From Phoronis australis (taxonomy: Eukaryota; Phoronida; Phoronidae): a stretch of DNA of 52,972 nt. Positions 1 through 13,362 of this stretch are shown in pieces; the stretch's first letter is position 1, and each line of letters opens with the position of its first letter. Below the pieces are notes generated by a model, which saw nothing but the letters and a program-made list of their open reading frames with translations, made no database searches and was not told where the DNA came from. The stretch covers positions 209,638 through 262,609 of the forward strand of contig NMRA01000062.1 in NCBI GenBank assembly GCA_002633005.1, read 5' to 3'. The translations under genes were made by a program, and so were the position numbers.

Positions 1-565
1 GAACATATTGCACTCTGTTCACTGGCAATATGGGCTTTTTTGTATTGGGATAAGTTAGGATGTATGCAAATTGCATTTTTTGAGTTTAGAGGGCTGAAGT
101 AACCAACCTGTCAACATTAACAGGTCAAAAAATACCACCCATAATTAATGCATCACTTCTTACAGGAACGACCACCCATAATTTGAGTTTTTTTCTGAAG
201 ACCACCACCCATGAATTTTTATTTCTACTGCCGTTCCCCCTCCCACACAGATTTTACTGGAACAGCCCTTACATTCATGGTGTAAACATTTCCTTACAAA
301 AACTACGATAACTCATAATCTGACAACTATCCAGGGAAAGAAAGGTTTAAACATGACCGCTAATCACATGAAAATCACTTTTGTCACAAACAGAACAGCC
401 ATAAATCTTGGTTAATTTTTTTAAGCTTTTGAGTGATCAGTGTTACAGGTGACATTTGAGGATTTAGATATCATGTGACTAGTAAACACATGTACAAGCT
501 CAGGTAGTTCGCAACAAATGCGACATTGGATACATCATTTAGTGTAAAGAATATAATACACTCAC

Positions 566-2065
566 AGTCAATGCCTTGAACTGTCTGTATTTTGAACCCA
601 TAGTCCACACCCACAGTTGGTTGATAAGAGCTTGTGAACTGGAAGTAAACGTAAACATTTTTCATGCTCTAAACATCTCCTTTAAATAATATAAATGTGG
701 ACTTGGAGAAATTTTTTGAATTTCTCCAATGTTACGTGGTCCGCTGACATAACAATTTTTAATCTAATTGTCACATGCAAAAATTGTGAAAATTTGAGCC
801 TGCAGCGCTGATCCAAATTTTCAGTTGTGACAACCAAGCTGACAACTTCAATCCGTGTGCCATCAAGCCTTGGATGTGCTAAAGAATTTGCTGGATACTT
901 GATGGGGTGAACAGTGCATGCTTTCTCGTGCACTTGCATACAGATCTTGTTAGTGTAAGATTTGTCTTAAGTATGAACTTTTTTGTTTCAAGCTCCACAT
1001 GATATCAACAGATACTCCAAACTGTATCAGTTAAGCATCTGAGTGTTCTGCTTGATCCTCAACTCACTATATGAATGATCATTGCATGGATCCGTATACC
1101 AGTATTAAAAAAATCTCAACCCGTCATGAGAACTTTCTAAATATGCCATTCAGAGTTGATTTATTACTCTTTTGTTCTGATTACATACCATTGACCTGGA
1201 CTGTTAAAACCAAGAAATTTCCAACATCACGATCCGATTTGATTAAACTTGACAAACAAGCTTAATGTGTTGGTACAAAATCTGTGGTAGTAAGTGGGTC
1301 AGAGCTTAATTACAGTCACACGAAGGATCAGCAGTTGGAAATTTCTCTGAAAATTAATTGTTTTTCTCTACTCAATCTTTTGGTGATAGTATTTGACAAA
1401 AAACAGTACGTCACCTTCTTCACAACATTTGTTGATTGTTGTTTGGAAATAAATATCGGTTAGCATCAGGCATGCAACAGTTAACAAGATAATTGGCAGA
1501 TTAGGTGAGCTTATCAGATGCAGGCAGACAATGAGAGAGCTGGACTATACAAAACATAATGATTTGCCAACTTTCTCCCCTTACTATCACCGTCAATGTG
1601 AAACATGACAACACGGCTGTATCTTGAGTTCAAAATCGGGAAACTCATGCACCCCCACAGCGCGCCGGACCTTACGGTAACGCCCGCTGAAGTAACTGAC
1701 TTCAGTTTTGATGTAAGATTGGTCTCAACTTCCAAACTTCCACATCCGTCAAATTAGTCAAAATTAAGACAAAACTTAAGTCAAACTTAAGCAAGATCTC
1801 TTTCTTGAAACAGACAAACTGACTGAAATTTAAGATTTGTCTTAGCTAAGTTAGCTTTTTGGAACGGGTCCACGATCTATAATAACGCAAATTTGACTTG
1901 CATCATTAGGCTACTCCACGTGGTGACTACCTTGCTTTCACAGAAGTGCTTTATCAAGCATGTCTTCCCAGTTCCTGGATTGCCAAGCCCAATCACTTTG
2001 ACCCATACCAAGCTACCAGCAACGTCCTTGACACTTCGCGTCAGCTCGCCTGGTTTTCTGTCCAT
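566..2065 (-). CDS. DNAJC27: DNAJC27 (RBJ), Rab-like GTPase with J domain; 5' part only
   Basis: Two coding exons are visible on the minus strand: 2065-1931 (45 codons, ends phase 0 before GTAGTC) and 638-566 (after TTCCAG, ends phase 1 before GTGAGT). The rest of the gene lies beyond position 1. The product starts MDRKPGELTR and has a small-GTPase P-loop GNPGTGKT at residues 28-35. Exon 2 supplies a switch I region with PTVGVDYG, its threonine near residue 53, as in Rab proteins. The spacing and the flanking KVIGLGN and CLIKHFCE match DNAJC27, which fuses a Rab-like domain to a C-terminal J domain. The J domain is not in the window, so the choice of DNAJC27 over another Rab-like protein rests on the N-terminal pattern alone. 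The start ATG at 2065 is the first in frame and faces the neighbouring DNAJC22 gene. Confidence 0.75.
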
Positions 2066-2570
2066 TTTGTCCCGTTACACAGAGTCTCACCTTTTCACAT
2101 TTTATGATTTTTAACACTAAAATACAACCACAATCTAATTAGGCTTACTGCTAATGTTCAAAGATAAAAGGTGACCCGCGAGCAGTTGACATGGCATTCC
2201 CTAACAAATGATGCATTATGGGAAGGGGTTTCCCCAAGCTGAAAATAATACATCCGGTTTATTATCTGTGCAATGTTTCATAGATTCTGAGCAAAATGCT
2301 ATTTAAAAGAATTAAAATAACGAAATTGTCATTAATTATAGATTGAAATGTGTATTGTGAGCTTCACTAATTCATTCATTTGGGATTTTTCTGCTGTTTT
2401 GTTAAGGGTGTTTGTACACGTTGCACTGCGCATGCGTATATGACGCGGATTTCCCTCCAGTTTCGATATTTCCAAGAGGATAGCTAACTTGAAGGAGGGA
2501 GGTAGCCTAGGACTACTAAAGGATATTCAGCGTACACCACACTTTCGATTTTTAACTCAGCATCACGAAA
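2066..2570. promoter_or_regulatory. bidirectional intergenic promoter region, DNAJC27/DNAJC22
   Basis: This ~505-base spacer separates the start codons of two divergent genes and includes both 5' untranslated regions. At 2427-2436 the palindrome TGCGCATGCG matches the core of the NRF1 binding site, common in bidirectional housekeeping promoters. A second motif, TGACGCGG, follows at 2441-2448. No clear TATA box is placed for either gene. Transcription start sites cannot be located from sequence alone. Confidence 0.5.
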
Positions 2571-5500
2571 ATGGGAAAGAGTACGTGTCTTGCTTATTTA
2601 CTCTGGCTGATCGGCGGATGGTTCGGGTTACACCATTTTTATTTGAAAAGAGACAGACAAGCTTTCGTCTGGTTTGCCACATGGGGTGGCCTGGGTGGGT
2701 TGGGGTGGTTTCGTGACTTATGGAGAATTCCGGAATATGTATCTGACGCGAATGATGACCCAGATTTTATTGAAGATTTGACCTACAAGATGCGCCGGAA
2801 CAAAACACCACCGTTTAACATAGTGAGATTTTCTGGACAATTAATTATGGGGTGGACATTTGGTTACCTACTGAAGTACGCATTACCCACGGAGTTTATT
2901 GAAGAATGGCAAGTCACAGCTGAGTGGATTGGTTACTTTGGAGTTGCAGTTGGTAAGATAAAGAATTTTTCTTTTTGTTGCGTCTGTTGTGAGAATCAGT
3001 GGCAATAATCCAAATTGGTTTTGTCGTTTTGGAATCTGACACCGGACTGGTAATGCCAAGACAGTTTGGACTGGGCTATTCACTGATCCATAGGGGGTAA
3101 TAAAACAATTATCTTCTCAGCCAGGACCACAAACCCATTGTTAAGCTGTGTTTACTTACACAAACCAACCAGTACACTTGTATGACTAAGAGCAGGGTTC
3201 ACAAAGAACTGCTTTCATTACAGTGAGATCTTGTTTCAAGTTTCTAATGCTCTGTACCTCTTGCCAGGCGTCCTAATGAGTCAACTAAAGAGAAATTTCC
3301 CATAGGCGAGTGTTTAGAGAAGTTTTTATATTACTACACTCACCCGCGGATTCACCACATCACTGACCAGTGCATGTCAATTTCAAAAGGCTTATTGTGT
3401 GTGAAGGTCACACATGATTTACAATATCCGAAAAATTCTGAGTCAGTATGTGGACTCGCCCAAATTGGGCAAGATCAAGCAGAATTCAGATACTTGGCTA
3501 TATATGGTTACAAGTGGCGTTTCAAGCATTCGTTGTGTTGAATCTTGCTTAAAGGCTGCTGCTCTTTTTGAACCTAGATCCCTATTCCTTATTGTCCTTG
3601 ATGTTCAAGGATAATGTTAATTTTCCTTTCTCTCTTCTCCTTCCAGAATGCATTGTTTTTCATAAACCAAGAAAATTTATTGGTAACTTTCATCCAAAGT
3701 TGGATATAAATCAATAATTTGGAAATGGAAAATCAGTTATTTTAATTTACTTGGCACAGGTTTTCATTGTTACAGTAACTTCTTGTGGCTGCCACATGTA
3801 AACAATTTGTTGTGGAAATAAGCAGACTGAATAGAAACTTTGATCACTCAGACAGCAGGTTTGTATCTCCTATATTTTCTTATGAAATTCCCAGAGGAGT
3901 CGCCATTCTCTTCTAGTGCACAACTCAGCTTCCAATTAGTAAGCATACTTGCCGGAAGTAAAACGCGCATCACACCAGGTGCTGCTAGTGAATAGTGTCG
4001 ACACAACCAATAGTGTTGGTCGCGGCTTGTGTGCAAGTTCACAGACCTTGTGCTTTGATAATACACACAGTTGGCAGTCCATGTTCTATGGTCTGTGATT
4101 TAATATTTTTGTCTTGTCCAAGTATTTTAATTACAACATATTGCTATGGAGTGCGGACATCATAGAACAGTTGAATTACTTCTCTAATTAATTTGTTTTG
4201 ATGTGTATTGTCGCGAAATTGAAATTGATTTAAATAGCTAATCCTTTTTGTAACATATTTTGTTCTGGTAAGCAGACTGTTTGGGCCCTTCACAAGTATC
4301 CATAAGTTTGTTCTATTTTAAATTGTATGAGTCTGTCAGTGAATAAAGTGTATAACTGATCACTGCTATCAGAAAAACATTTATGGTACACATCAATGCA
4401 GTACAAAGAGAATGGCCAAGATATGTCCATTAAAGCAATTTTATTTAGGCAGCATAATCGAGTTTGTGCATCCTGTTGACTGGAATGTATAACATCGTGA
4501 CTATTAAGGAAAATACCATTCAGTTACCTTGTCCAACTTAAATGAGCACAGCCCAACACTTTTTATGGCTTTCTGATGCTGGTGCTCTTATTGTGCACTG
4601 AAATTTATCTGTAGTGTGTGCAGAATGAAAGTGACTTAATATGTCTAACCACTGTTGTCATTTTTCACTTGGACTTATTGTTCAATTTAATTAAATTTCA
4701 ATTATCATGGTAGTTAAGCATCCTATGTGGGTATCTTAATTGCTATTAAATGGCCTGTTGTCCTTATCTCTGCTGTGAACTCCTCACCTGCAACAGGGAG
4801 ACATCTGTTGGTACACATGTGAAATTGATAACCATTAGTATGGTCAAGGCTTTGTTTCAAAATCTTGGCATAATCTCAAGGCATGTGATACTACTTGTGT
4901 GGCATAAAATGTAGGAGTGATGATTTAATATCTCATGTTCACTACACTGTTGTAATTCATTTTTCATCGTGCTGAGCGACACTTTATTGATTTTGATGTC
5001 CCATTGAAACAATTAGTTTCGTTTTTCTCTTGCTGAGGAAAATAGTACATAATACAGTGAAAAGGTCATTTTTTATAGCCTCGCGGCAAATAATGGAAAT
5101 GTTGCCACATGCTGTATTGTGACCAACCAAGCGGATTACATAAGTTATATTTTTTATCCTACTTTACAGTAATTTGTTGAGAAATTTGACAACTGAATTT
5201 CACTTGACGGCCATATTGTGTGTTAAATAATAGTGAAGAAGTACGAGTTCCGCGATCAGTGCGAAATGTGCGGCTCAATAAGTTGAGTATACTTTTCTGG
5301 TCTCTAACCAGTTAATCCTCAGTTGCATGGGAGATAACTGCAGTTTAACAGTTCATAAACATAGCTGACAACAGGAATAGAATTTTACCAAATGGCAAAT
5401 GAAAGTGTAATTTTCTGACTTCTATCACAATTTTTGAAGACATTTTGGTAGATCATTAACTTGTTCAATTGAAATTGATCCAATGGCCTTTTAACTACCC

Positions 5501-7323
5501 ATGGCCAAGGTTTAATTGACTCAAATTCAAAACGATTCTGATTCAGGATCCAAGTTAGAAATGTCAGATGTGAGATGAGGTATGTACTGGTTAACCAGGG
5601 CGGAAGGGTATGAATTTCAACTAAAACCATTCATTGACTGATGATAGTGTTTTTGCACCTGAAATCTTGAATACAGAAGGGTACTTGGTGAATATCTGCT
5701 TCAAGGTATTGTGTTGTACTTTCAGAGTATCATAAACAATGTATGCGTGTGCATCTTTACCCTAAGTTTCATAACAATCCACCCGTAAATAGCAGCAATT
5801 TTAGGGTATTGGTATTAATTGCACCCTATGATATACATATCCTCAAATTTATTTGGCAGTGAGAAATGTAGTTCCACAAAAACTTGGTTTTGCAAGAGTT
5901 AATGCAAAGCAATATATCACAGTCTGCACTCCATCAGTTTAAAACAAATTCCATTTAAAATGTTGATGAATTTGCAAGTTTGCTCAAATGGAACCTGTTG
6001 AACAAAGGGATGATATGAAGAATATGTCAAGGTGTAAGCGAAGATACCTTGAGTTAAAAAATAAATTGACGTTGTTTACTACAGGTGTACACATGGTCGG
6101 CAACATAGGGCGAGAGCAGTGCTCCTTTAAAGTTGCCTGGATGGGCGCTCAGTTCACCATGGTACTGTTATTCTTTGGGAAGCCAATCACAGACAAGGAC
6201 TATGTAGGTCATGCGGCTATAATCTCAGCGCTCATAGTTCACAGTTACGGCAAGGAGTGGCGCCGAACCCCGGAGACGATTGGTATGTGTAAGCGGATGG
6301 GACGATTCTCAGTATGGGTGACGATATATCTAACACTATGGGGTTCTACACTGTATTTTAATGCGACGATTACAACCAAATATGGAGAGGAGGTCAAACT
6401 TAGGGATGCCATTCACAACTTCTTTAAATCTCCCATGTGGGCGGAGACTAAGCAGACGATGCAACAGTTGTATGACTATTGTAAACATCATGGATTCTGG
6501 AAGGTGTGGGATGAAATTAAGGCAGCCCTGGATCCGGAAGGAGAAACTAATGCATACAGGGTGAGTCTGCTCAAAAAAACTGTTTATTTAATGGCAAAAG
6601 TCTATTTAATGTTGATGACCTCTATGTGGACATACAGGAGCAAGTCAAGACAACCCTTCGTTTGAAATTACTCTTCTCTGGCAGTCCAGTTTTGTAATTC
6701 TTGAAATGCTTTGATTTGTAACGGATGTTTTCCGTATTTTGACTGTGTTGTAAAAAAGTAAGATGTTTGTGATTGGTTGCAGGAGTTGGGTGATCCGTTT
6801 ATTTATGGTAGAATTTTTTTCAGACACAAAAGATGAAGTTTAATTAACACAGTGGCCATATCAGCTCATCGTACATAGCTGTCTATATTTTACTTCATGT
6901 AATTATTTCCTACTGGGTCCACTTGAAAATGAGTGTATTCATTGAAGCGGTCACCCAGTCTTTTAAAGAAGTTTAAATAAATAAATAAATCGGCTCATAA
7001 CTGAGCTACTATGACATTATGAATATCCAAAGTTAGGCAATGTTCAAATAAAACTTTCGTATCTAGTAAAAGAACCACATTGTGTTTCTTCCTCACAACA
7101 TTGTCTTTCTCTCCATATCCAGGTATTGGGACTCGACTCAGACGCATCACAGGAGGAGATAAAGGCAAGTTACAAGAAACTAGCAAGACAATGGCACCCG
7201 GACAAGGTTAAAGAGCCAGCCAAGAAAAAGGAAGCCAGCGACAAATTCATGGAGATTCAAGAGGCGTACGAGCTGTTGTCAAATATAAAGAACCGCAGAG
7301 CTAGGCAGAGTCAGAGGAACTAG
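2571..7323 (+). CDS. DNAJC22: DNAJC22 (Wurst homologue), TM2 and J-domain membrane protein
   Basis: Three exons: 2571-2952, 6085-6560 and 7123-7323. All junctions are GT-AG (GTAAGA, GTGAGT donors; ACAG, CCAG acceptors) with phases 1 and 0. The joined product is 352 residues, close to human DNAJC22 (341). Exon 1 carries the TM2-type start: GGWFGLHHFYL followed by GGLGGLGWFRDLWRIP. Exon 2 holds several further hydrophobic spans, including VWVTIYLTLWGSTLYF. Exon 3 is a C-terminal J domain with VLGLDSDASQEEIKASYKKL and the catalytic HPD at about residues 311-313, which stimulates Hsc70. In flies the homologue Wurst works with Hsc70 in clathrin-dependent endocytosis; that role is known for the family and only inferred here. 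The ATG at 2571 is chosen because family similarity begins there. Introns of 3.1 kb and 0.56 kb contain repeats. A weak ATTAAA signal lies at 7463. Confidence 0.92.
3881..4095. repeat. dispersed repeat in DNAJC22 intron 1 (partner at 40386-40742)
   Basis: Blocks here recur in the same order at 40386-40742. Examples are GAGGAGTCGCCATTCTC against GAGGAGGCGCCACTCTC, and TACTTGCCGGAAGTAAA against TACTTGCCGGAAATAAA. Both end with CCATGT(T/A)CTATGGTCT-like sequence. It looks like an old non-autonomous element; no coding capacity is seen. Confidence 0.6.
6974..6990. repeat. (AAAT)n microsatellite
   Basis: About four AAAT units in DNAJC22 intron 2. Confidence 0.8.
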
Positions 7324-9336
7324 AGCTGTGAGGTTATGGTATCATTCTCTGAGTCTTAAAATCCTTTGAACGGTGTCCTGTTGAATTCTTGAGAAACAGG
7401 TCTTATATGGTGTTTTTTCTCAGATCACATGTGCCTGTTCGGGTTCAATCCCTTGTAGAGCGATTAAACTGTGAACAGGACGTGAGCGGTAATAGACCAC
7501 TGGCATTGAAACAAATTTCCAAGGTTTTGCATTTACCGATTGGTTGATTTAGGTAAGTGCATCGCACCTGCATGGAAGAGTCTATTCAAACATAGGAGGG
7601 GAGTATGGGTATTTTCGGGCTCGAATAAGTGAAAAGTAAGTAAGTTTTGTAAGTTATAACTGGCGTGAGACAGGTGTTTATAAAGACATGAGAGTTTTCG
7701 TGGTAAGCTTGATGGTATAATCTGGGGATGGGTAATGAGTTAAACATGGGCGTTTATTCAAATGGGTACGTTAATCTTTGGGCCGTTTTCATCTATGTGT
7801 AATTTATGTTTATTGTTTTTCATATATTTCGTTTTCAAAAATCCGTGACTGGCCTCGTAAAAGCATTCCTAAGTATCTCTACACTGTGAATAATACTACC
7901 TGGGTACAAGTTATCCTGTGATAAGTAGAGATAATCATTTTATTACTTGGTGAAATGAAATTTCCCCAAATCACGACCTTAGTTTTTTTTGTTTGTTTAC
8001 ACACATGCTACAGGTTGCATTTTTCATCTGGTCGACATGAAATTCACTCAAAACATCTCGATTAAAAATCTCGAGGGAGAGAAATTGTATTGTGTTGTGG
8101 TGGCCATTTTTCAAATTTTCTGCATTCCTTTGGAGGATTCTTTTGAGACTTGTTATAGATAGATCACTTCAAGGGCTATCTGTTTTTTTTTCCATTTCTC
8201 GCTACGGCCTATCATTGTCCAATTATTTGAGATTTTCCGATGTCTAATTATCTGTTATGTATGTTTTTTACTTGCCGTGCTGTAATTCCAGCGTCCTTTG
8301 AAAAATCTGTCTAAAATTAGGTATGTGAATATATCTCATCGCGTACTAAATATTCTACGGAAAGTTTTTCGCTCTGACTTACCTTTCGCGAGCTATTCGG
8401 GATTTAATGGTGACTAAGGTCCGCCACTGACTGGATTCTCAGGCTTCAGTGCAAGTATACATCTCAGGGCTCAAAAACAACATAAGCTCCATGTGCTTAC
8501 TGGTATTTGCATGACCAGTCAACATGAACACAACAGGTAACTTAACAATAGTTTGATGCCTTCTGCCTTTGGTCGAAATTGAACACTACATGGCTCTTTG
8601 ATATCCATTTTGCTATTTTTTCAATTTGCAGAGTTTGATTCTTTTGTGGGATTCTCTAATTTGGTATGTCCATACATCTCGTCAAATGCTATCCGCGATG
8701 TGCCAACTGGTTCTCATTACCACTTACCATTCACAAGATGTTTGTGGATACTGATGCCTAAGGTGCAACGCTGGCACGTTGTCCGGCATGCAGTAGTTGT
8801 CTTAGGGTTGAAGAACAACATGGGTTCTTGACCCAACTATCTTATTTTGTGTTCGATTGAGGTGACATTTGCACACAATATGTGATTTCGTATTATTTCA
8901 ACAATGGCTACATTTTATTTGGATCGGTGATGCTCTGATGGCAATTGTTTCAATTTTTTATAAACTGATGAAGTGTCCTGGGCATCTTGGAACGATCAGC
9001 ATCAGTGGTACTGTCGTCTTTGACATTATCCATAGAGCTCGAAACTCCGTTGTTGAGACTGTGTAACACTATAAAATTGATGATTTTTATAGCCAGTAGT
9101 GATAGAAAGGGTTGTATTTTTTAATTTTATCTGAGGGTGCATGGTTTCAGCAAAAAAATTATCATACGGTAATTAATTTGAAATTTTCTGTGCTATGCTT
9201 CTCTCCAAGACTGGGAACAGTGTCGCTGCGGTTTACGTATTAGAAACAGAATAACACCAATGGTTGGTAATGGGTCTATGTCTCACAGTGTATTAAGAGT
9301 GTCTATTAAAGGTACTGTGGTAAAAAAAAAAAACAG

Positions 9337-9415
9337 TGCAGGTGGTCTGATTTCATTTGCGGTGCATCAGACGTGCGCAGGCCTCATGGTTGGGCCCATT
9401 GCACAAAACACCTGA
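9337..9415 (-). repeat. SINE tail fragment (related to 26647-26721)
   Basis: Shares GTGCAGGTGGTCTGAT at one end and CCCATTGCAC with AAACACCTGA at the other with the 3' part of the tRNA-headed SINE at 26640-26890. No tRNA head is present here. I infer a 5'-truncated copy of the same family, reading on the minus strand. Confidence 0.5.
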
Positions 9416-10150
9416 ACAAAAGCACGAGAGCCCAATTATGGCTCCTCGTGAAGAAAGTTTTCAAATCTGCCAGTCTCCTTTAGGAAAATGGACAGACGTT
9501 CTGTGATGGAAAGGGTTGAATTTTATTTGAAAATGCCTTTATAGTTTTTATATTTCTCTTTTATGATTAGGAATGTGAGCTGCTGGTTTCTGTTTTATCT
9601 TTTGGTGAAGTTAAGATTTTTTAAGATCAAAATCAAAATTGTCACTCGCTTCCTTAAGCCGAGTCAAACAAGTTCCAGTAAAATCTCACAAATTTTGGAC
9701 AAAAATAATCACCAAAATTGCATTTTTTATTATTTTCAAGGGTGTTGTGAAAGCCCACAATTTTTCAAAAATGTTGTCTATTGGTAGCTATTCCATACAG
9801 AACTTGAATATGACAAAGCGTCACATTGGTTCTATGGGTCGTTTATGAAAAAATGTGAAAGTAAAATTTCATATGATCACCATATTTTGTCCTACATTTG
9901 TGAGGTTTGACTGGAGTGCAAGTTAGTATTGATCATGTGACTTCCTGTCCATTGAAAGGTGCCTTGATGGAGTAACACAGTTTTGCTAAAACAGGGTTAA
10001 ATACTGCCTGTCATATGTTAACCAGTGATCAAAAGGATATTAATTTGTTTTTTGAATTTAAACGAAAGTGAGGACCATCGTTCACCTAGATAGTACTTTA
10101 GATTATTTTACAGCAAGCTTCAATGCTTTAAGGAAAATTTACTGAACTAT

Positions 10151-10269
10151 TGTAACACTGCCATGTCACTAACAGGGATCTTGGATTTTGAGAACCAGTT
10201 TGATGCCCATTATTCAATGGAGGAAACTGGTTCTCTAAATGTGGAACCCCTGTAAGTATTACTGTTACA
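10151..10269. repeat. hairpin MITE, copy 1
   Basis: Inverted arms: GTAAC at the left against GTTAC at the right, with inner arms TGAGAACCAGTTT and AAACTGGTTCTC around a short loop. The loop carries GATGCCCATTATTCA. A second copy at 34270-34350 shares the same inner arms. Confidence 0.7.
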
Positions 10270-10598
10270 AGGGCAGCATTGTATGTTTGTTGTAACAGCT
10301 CTGTATGTGTTATGTAATACTTAGGTTGATGAATACTTGTTGTAAAAACGATGACATAGATTTTTAATGTTATTTTTATTTTGTGTGTAATGTGTGGGTT
10401 TTTTGGTTATTTAGTGTTTCTGTACCCAGGAGGTGTATGGGTGACTTTATATGCAATTTTAACTTGTTCTAACGCTCACTTTAAGAAGACATTTGTCTTT
10501 TTAAAATCAGCTTACAGTATAACGTTTGTGCTGAAAAGTTTTATTACAAAAATCCCACCGTCTTATATGTGTTTCTGTTCATAGACTTAGATAGTTGT

Positions 10599-10955
10599 TT
10601 TAAAAGGATACTAAACCCTGTTTTGGTGATTTCGACCAACCCTCGTTCTGTCACCTGTTAATGCATAACTGGCTTCCCACTTTTGTGGTAAAAGCAGGAT
10701 TCAACTAGAAACTCTTACTCTCTTTGTCGCAGATGGGGCATTGTGGTGTTTGGTGCCTGGTCTTTCCCCATTGTTGTCAGGTAGCTCCATAAAATATTCG
10801 TCTGGCTTGCTGTGTAACATACTTTGATAGGAGTTGCTCCAAACTTTTAAGGTTGTCCAGGGTTACAGAGCGTTAGTTTGTTTCAGAGCACTGGATGGGA
10901 AAGTGGTTTTTAATATGTGTTAATAGGTGAAAACAAGGATTGGTATCCTTTTTAA
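10599..10955. repeat. MITE with AAAAGGATAC terminal inverted repeats, copy 1
   Basis: Begins TTTAAAAGGATACTAAACCC and ends GGTATCCTTTTTAAA, giving terminal inverted repeats. Internal blocks such as TCTGTCACCTG and ACTGGATGGGAAAGT recur in order at 23272-23606. It is 357 bases long with no coding capacity: a non-autonomous DNA element. Confidence 0.75.
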
Positions 10956-11703
10956 AGTCAAGAAAATGATGGTATGATTTTCTAACCTACCGTGTTGAAC
11001 ATAGATCGTTTTGATGTTGAGATTACAGGTGTTACTTCTGAGTAATTGTTCTGTTGGTCTTCAGTCAACAGTTATTTTAATTGGATTTCTTTTTTATTGT
11101 CATACTGTCTATGAAATATGTCATTTAATTTTGTAATTAAATCTTCTTGAAACCTTTCCGCGAGTCGTTGGTGGCTGGTTATTTGAATTGGTGTAGTTAA
11201 ATTAACGTTTTAGTGATTGATTGAAACGAACACCTTTCCTTGTTTTGAATATAAATTAGGGGACACCTGTCATGCGAGAGAAGCGACCTTCCCGAAAACC
11301 ATGCATACGCCTGGTCAAAATCAACATAAATTAAAACAACCCTGAGTTTGTTTCATCGAATATGATGGCACAATCAATAAATCAATCCCACTCCTTCCAT
11401 AATGTGTTGAAACATCAGAATAGTCACGATTTTAGAGGTAGCGCAACCTGTATCTGAGTCTTGTCGGCTCCGCAGATTCCACTGTTTCAGTGGAAATTAG
11501 ATCTGTGATTTTGGTGAAAGTTTATGTGATCATGTATTCGCCTCATTTGCTTTTTTTTTCTTTTACAAAGAAAAGTGTTATTTTGAAGTGTCTAGCATTC
11601 CAAATTAGAACTTGTTTTGTGTGTATTTTATCAGTTAATGAAATTTTACTAACCCCTGAAATGAAATTGATGGTATTGAATCCTTCCATCAGGGCTTTTC
11701 CAT

Positions 11704-11849
11704 GGGCGGCGCACCATAGGGGGCTGGGGGGCTATAGCCCCCCCCTCCCACTTTTTCCAGTGCCACACTGCACATGGTCTATAGGCGATGCACCACAGGG
11801 GGGCTCAGGGGGCCTTAGCCCCCCCATTTTTTTCAGTGTTGCGCCGCCC
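11704..11849. repeat. G/C-run element with inverted GGGCGGCGC ends
   Basis: The ends GGGCGGCGCA and GCGCCGCCC are inverted. Inside, a GGGGGCT...TAGCCCCCC palindrome occurs twice, near 11718-11756 and 11797-11827, as if part of the element was duplicated. Confidence 0.6.
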
Positions 11850-12775
11850 ACTCATGTTTCCTCTTTTAAGAGATTCCTTTTTTGGTTTCGATTTCCTCTT
11901 ATTTGATTTCCAGTTTTCTCTTTTTACCTCATTTTTCATTATTTTGACTTTATTCAGCAAAACCGTATATCTCATTTCAATTTTACATCACAAAAAACAT
12001 TTATGTCACCTATGCCTATGTATTTGTGTAAAGATACGTCACCTGGAAAAATTTCCTTTTTTGTCATTGGTCATTCAAAGCCCTGTACCATGATATATTT
12101 CACGGATGTCCTCCAACTCAGCATAACTGCCGTCAGTTTATTCAAAGTGGTAACTGCAAGACCGTTTTTGAAATTTAATCATTGAAGTTTGTCTGTCGTT
12201 TACGGTATTTGAAATTATCGTCAGTGCGTTTGAAATGATGCGCAGGTATGATTTTATCAGAGTTGGCGTGCGATATTACTGCATGCATGTTGACAACCGA
12301 CCAGTCTTACAGCACTTTTGAACTAATTGCCCTTATAGAACTCCCATACTCATGTCAACACGGTACGCAAACGTTGGTGATCACCATGTATTTAATTTAG
12401 TTTGCTCGTTTCCATTTGATTTAATGTGAATTTAATTACATTTCCAATGTTCCTTGCTGAGATCAGTTGTTGCCGCGCAAGGAACTTACACGCGCTCTGC
12501 TTGATTATCATGGCGTTACTGAGGTCAAACGCGCACTGGTACGCCAGCTCTGTCTCTCGTGTGACAAAAGCATGCTCTACTTTCAACACACGGACAAACG
12601 TATGAAAACGAAATGAATGCACGAAAGAGCAGCTACATTCAAAATAAAGTTTATTGCGCTGGCAGTGTCAAGTCTCACAATATTTGACAAGACAAATGAT
12701 GCGCTGAAGAGAGATTCATTTGATGTAAAAGTAATAAATTTAAACTTCAAGTTCCACTGCATGTTTGAGAGTGCT

Positions 12776-13362
12776 CAATTCAGTTCTCGCTGGTTGCCTT
12801 CGTGCCTGGTCAGCACGCAGTAGCACGCGCTTATGATTGGTTGGTGTAACCTCGGCAGTCATTGGTTAGCTTTACAACAACGTGAAAAAAATGGCGGACT
12901 ATGAACGATTTTTAGCTCGTCATGCAAGTAGCGTGGCAGCAACTATTTCGTTTCTGCATTAATGTTTAATAGCCGCGTGCTTGAAGCACATACATTTACA
13001 AAAAAAACGTGACATCTGGCCGATTTAAGCGGTGCGGTGTTATTCATACTCTGAAAACAGGACAGTATCGTAAACAAAAGTCATCGACAGTAGAAAGATG
13101 CACTCCGAAAAGGCGCAACTACAATTTCTGGGATTCAGATTTCCTGAACATAAATTTTGAAGCACCGATTTGTCTGTACAACAGATTACATTTTATACTT
13201 GCTCCATCAGTCATGCCAGTTTGTTTGCGTAAAGCCCTACCTGTTGAGAATTTGACCAGCTAATCAGAAACGGCGGTATAAAAAAATTTCTCGAGGAAAA
13301 TTAAGTGATACCTGCGTGCTGGCGACCACCTAGCGGCACGCAGGGAACCAGTGAGAATTCAG
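12776..13362. repeat. ~590-base element with long inverted ends
   Basis: The left end (12776-12820) contains CTCGCTGGTTGCCTTCGTGC and CAGCACGCAG. The right end (13312-13362) is its reverse complement apart from substitutions and a small indel (CTGCGTGCTGG, GCACGCAGGGAACCAG). A third, single end occurs at 32575-32640. An 84-codon frame inside (13009-13263) has no recognisable motif and is not called. Confidence 0.65.

Noticed and set aside
2489-2716. 75-codon frame overlapping DNAJC22 exon 1
   Set aside because: Shadow frame; the 2571 frame carries the TM2 motif and continues across two introns.
11490-12093. 138- and 101-codon plus frames
   Set aside because: They run through the G/C-run element and T-rich sequence; composition-driven, with no domain.
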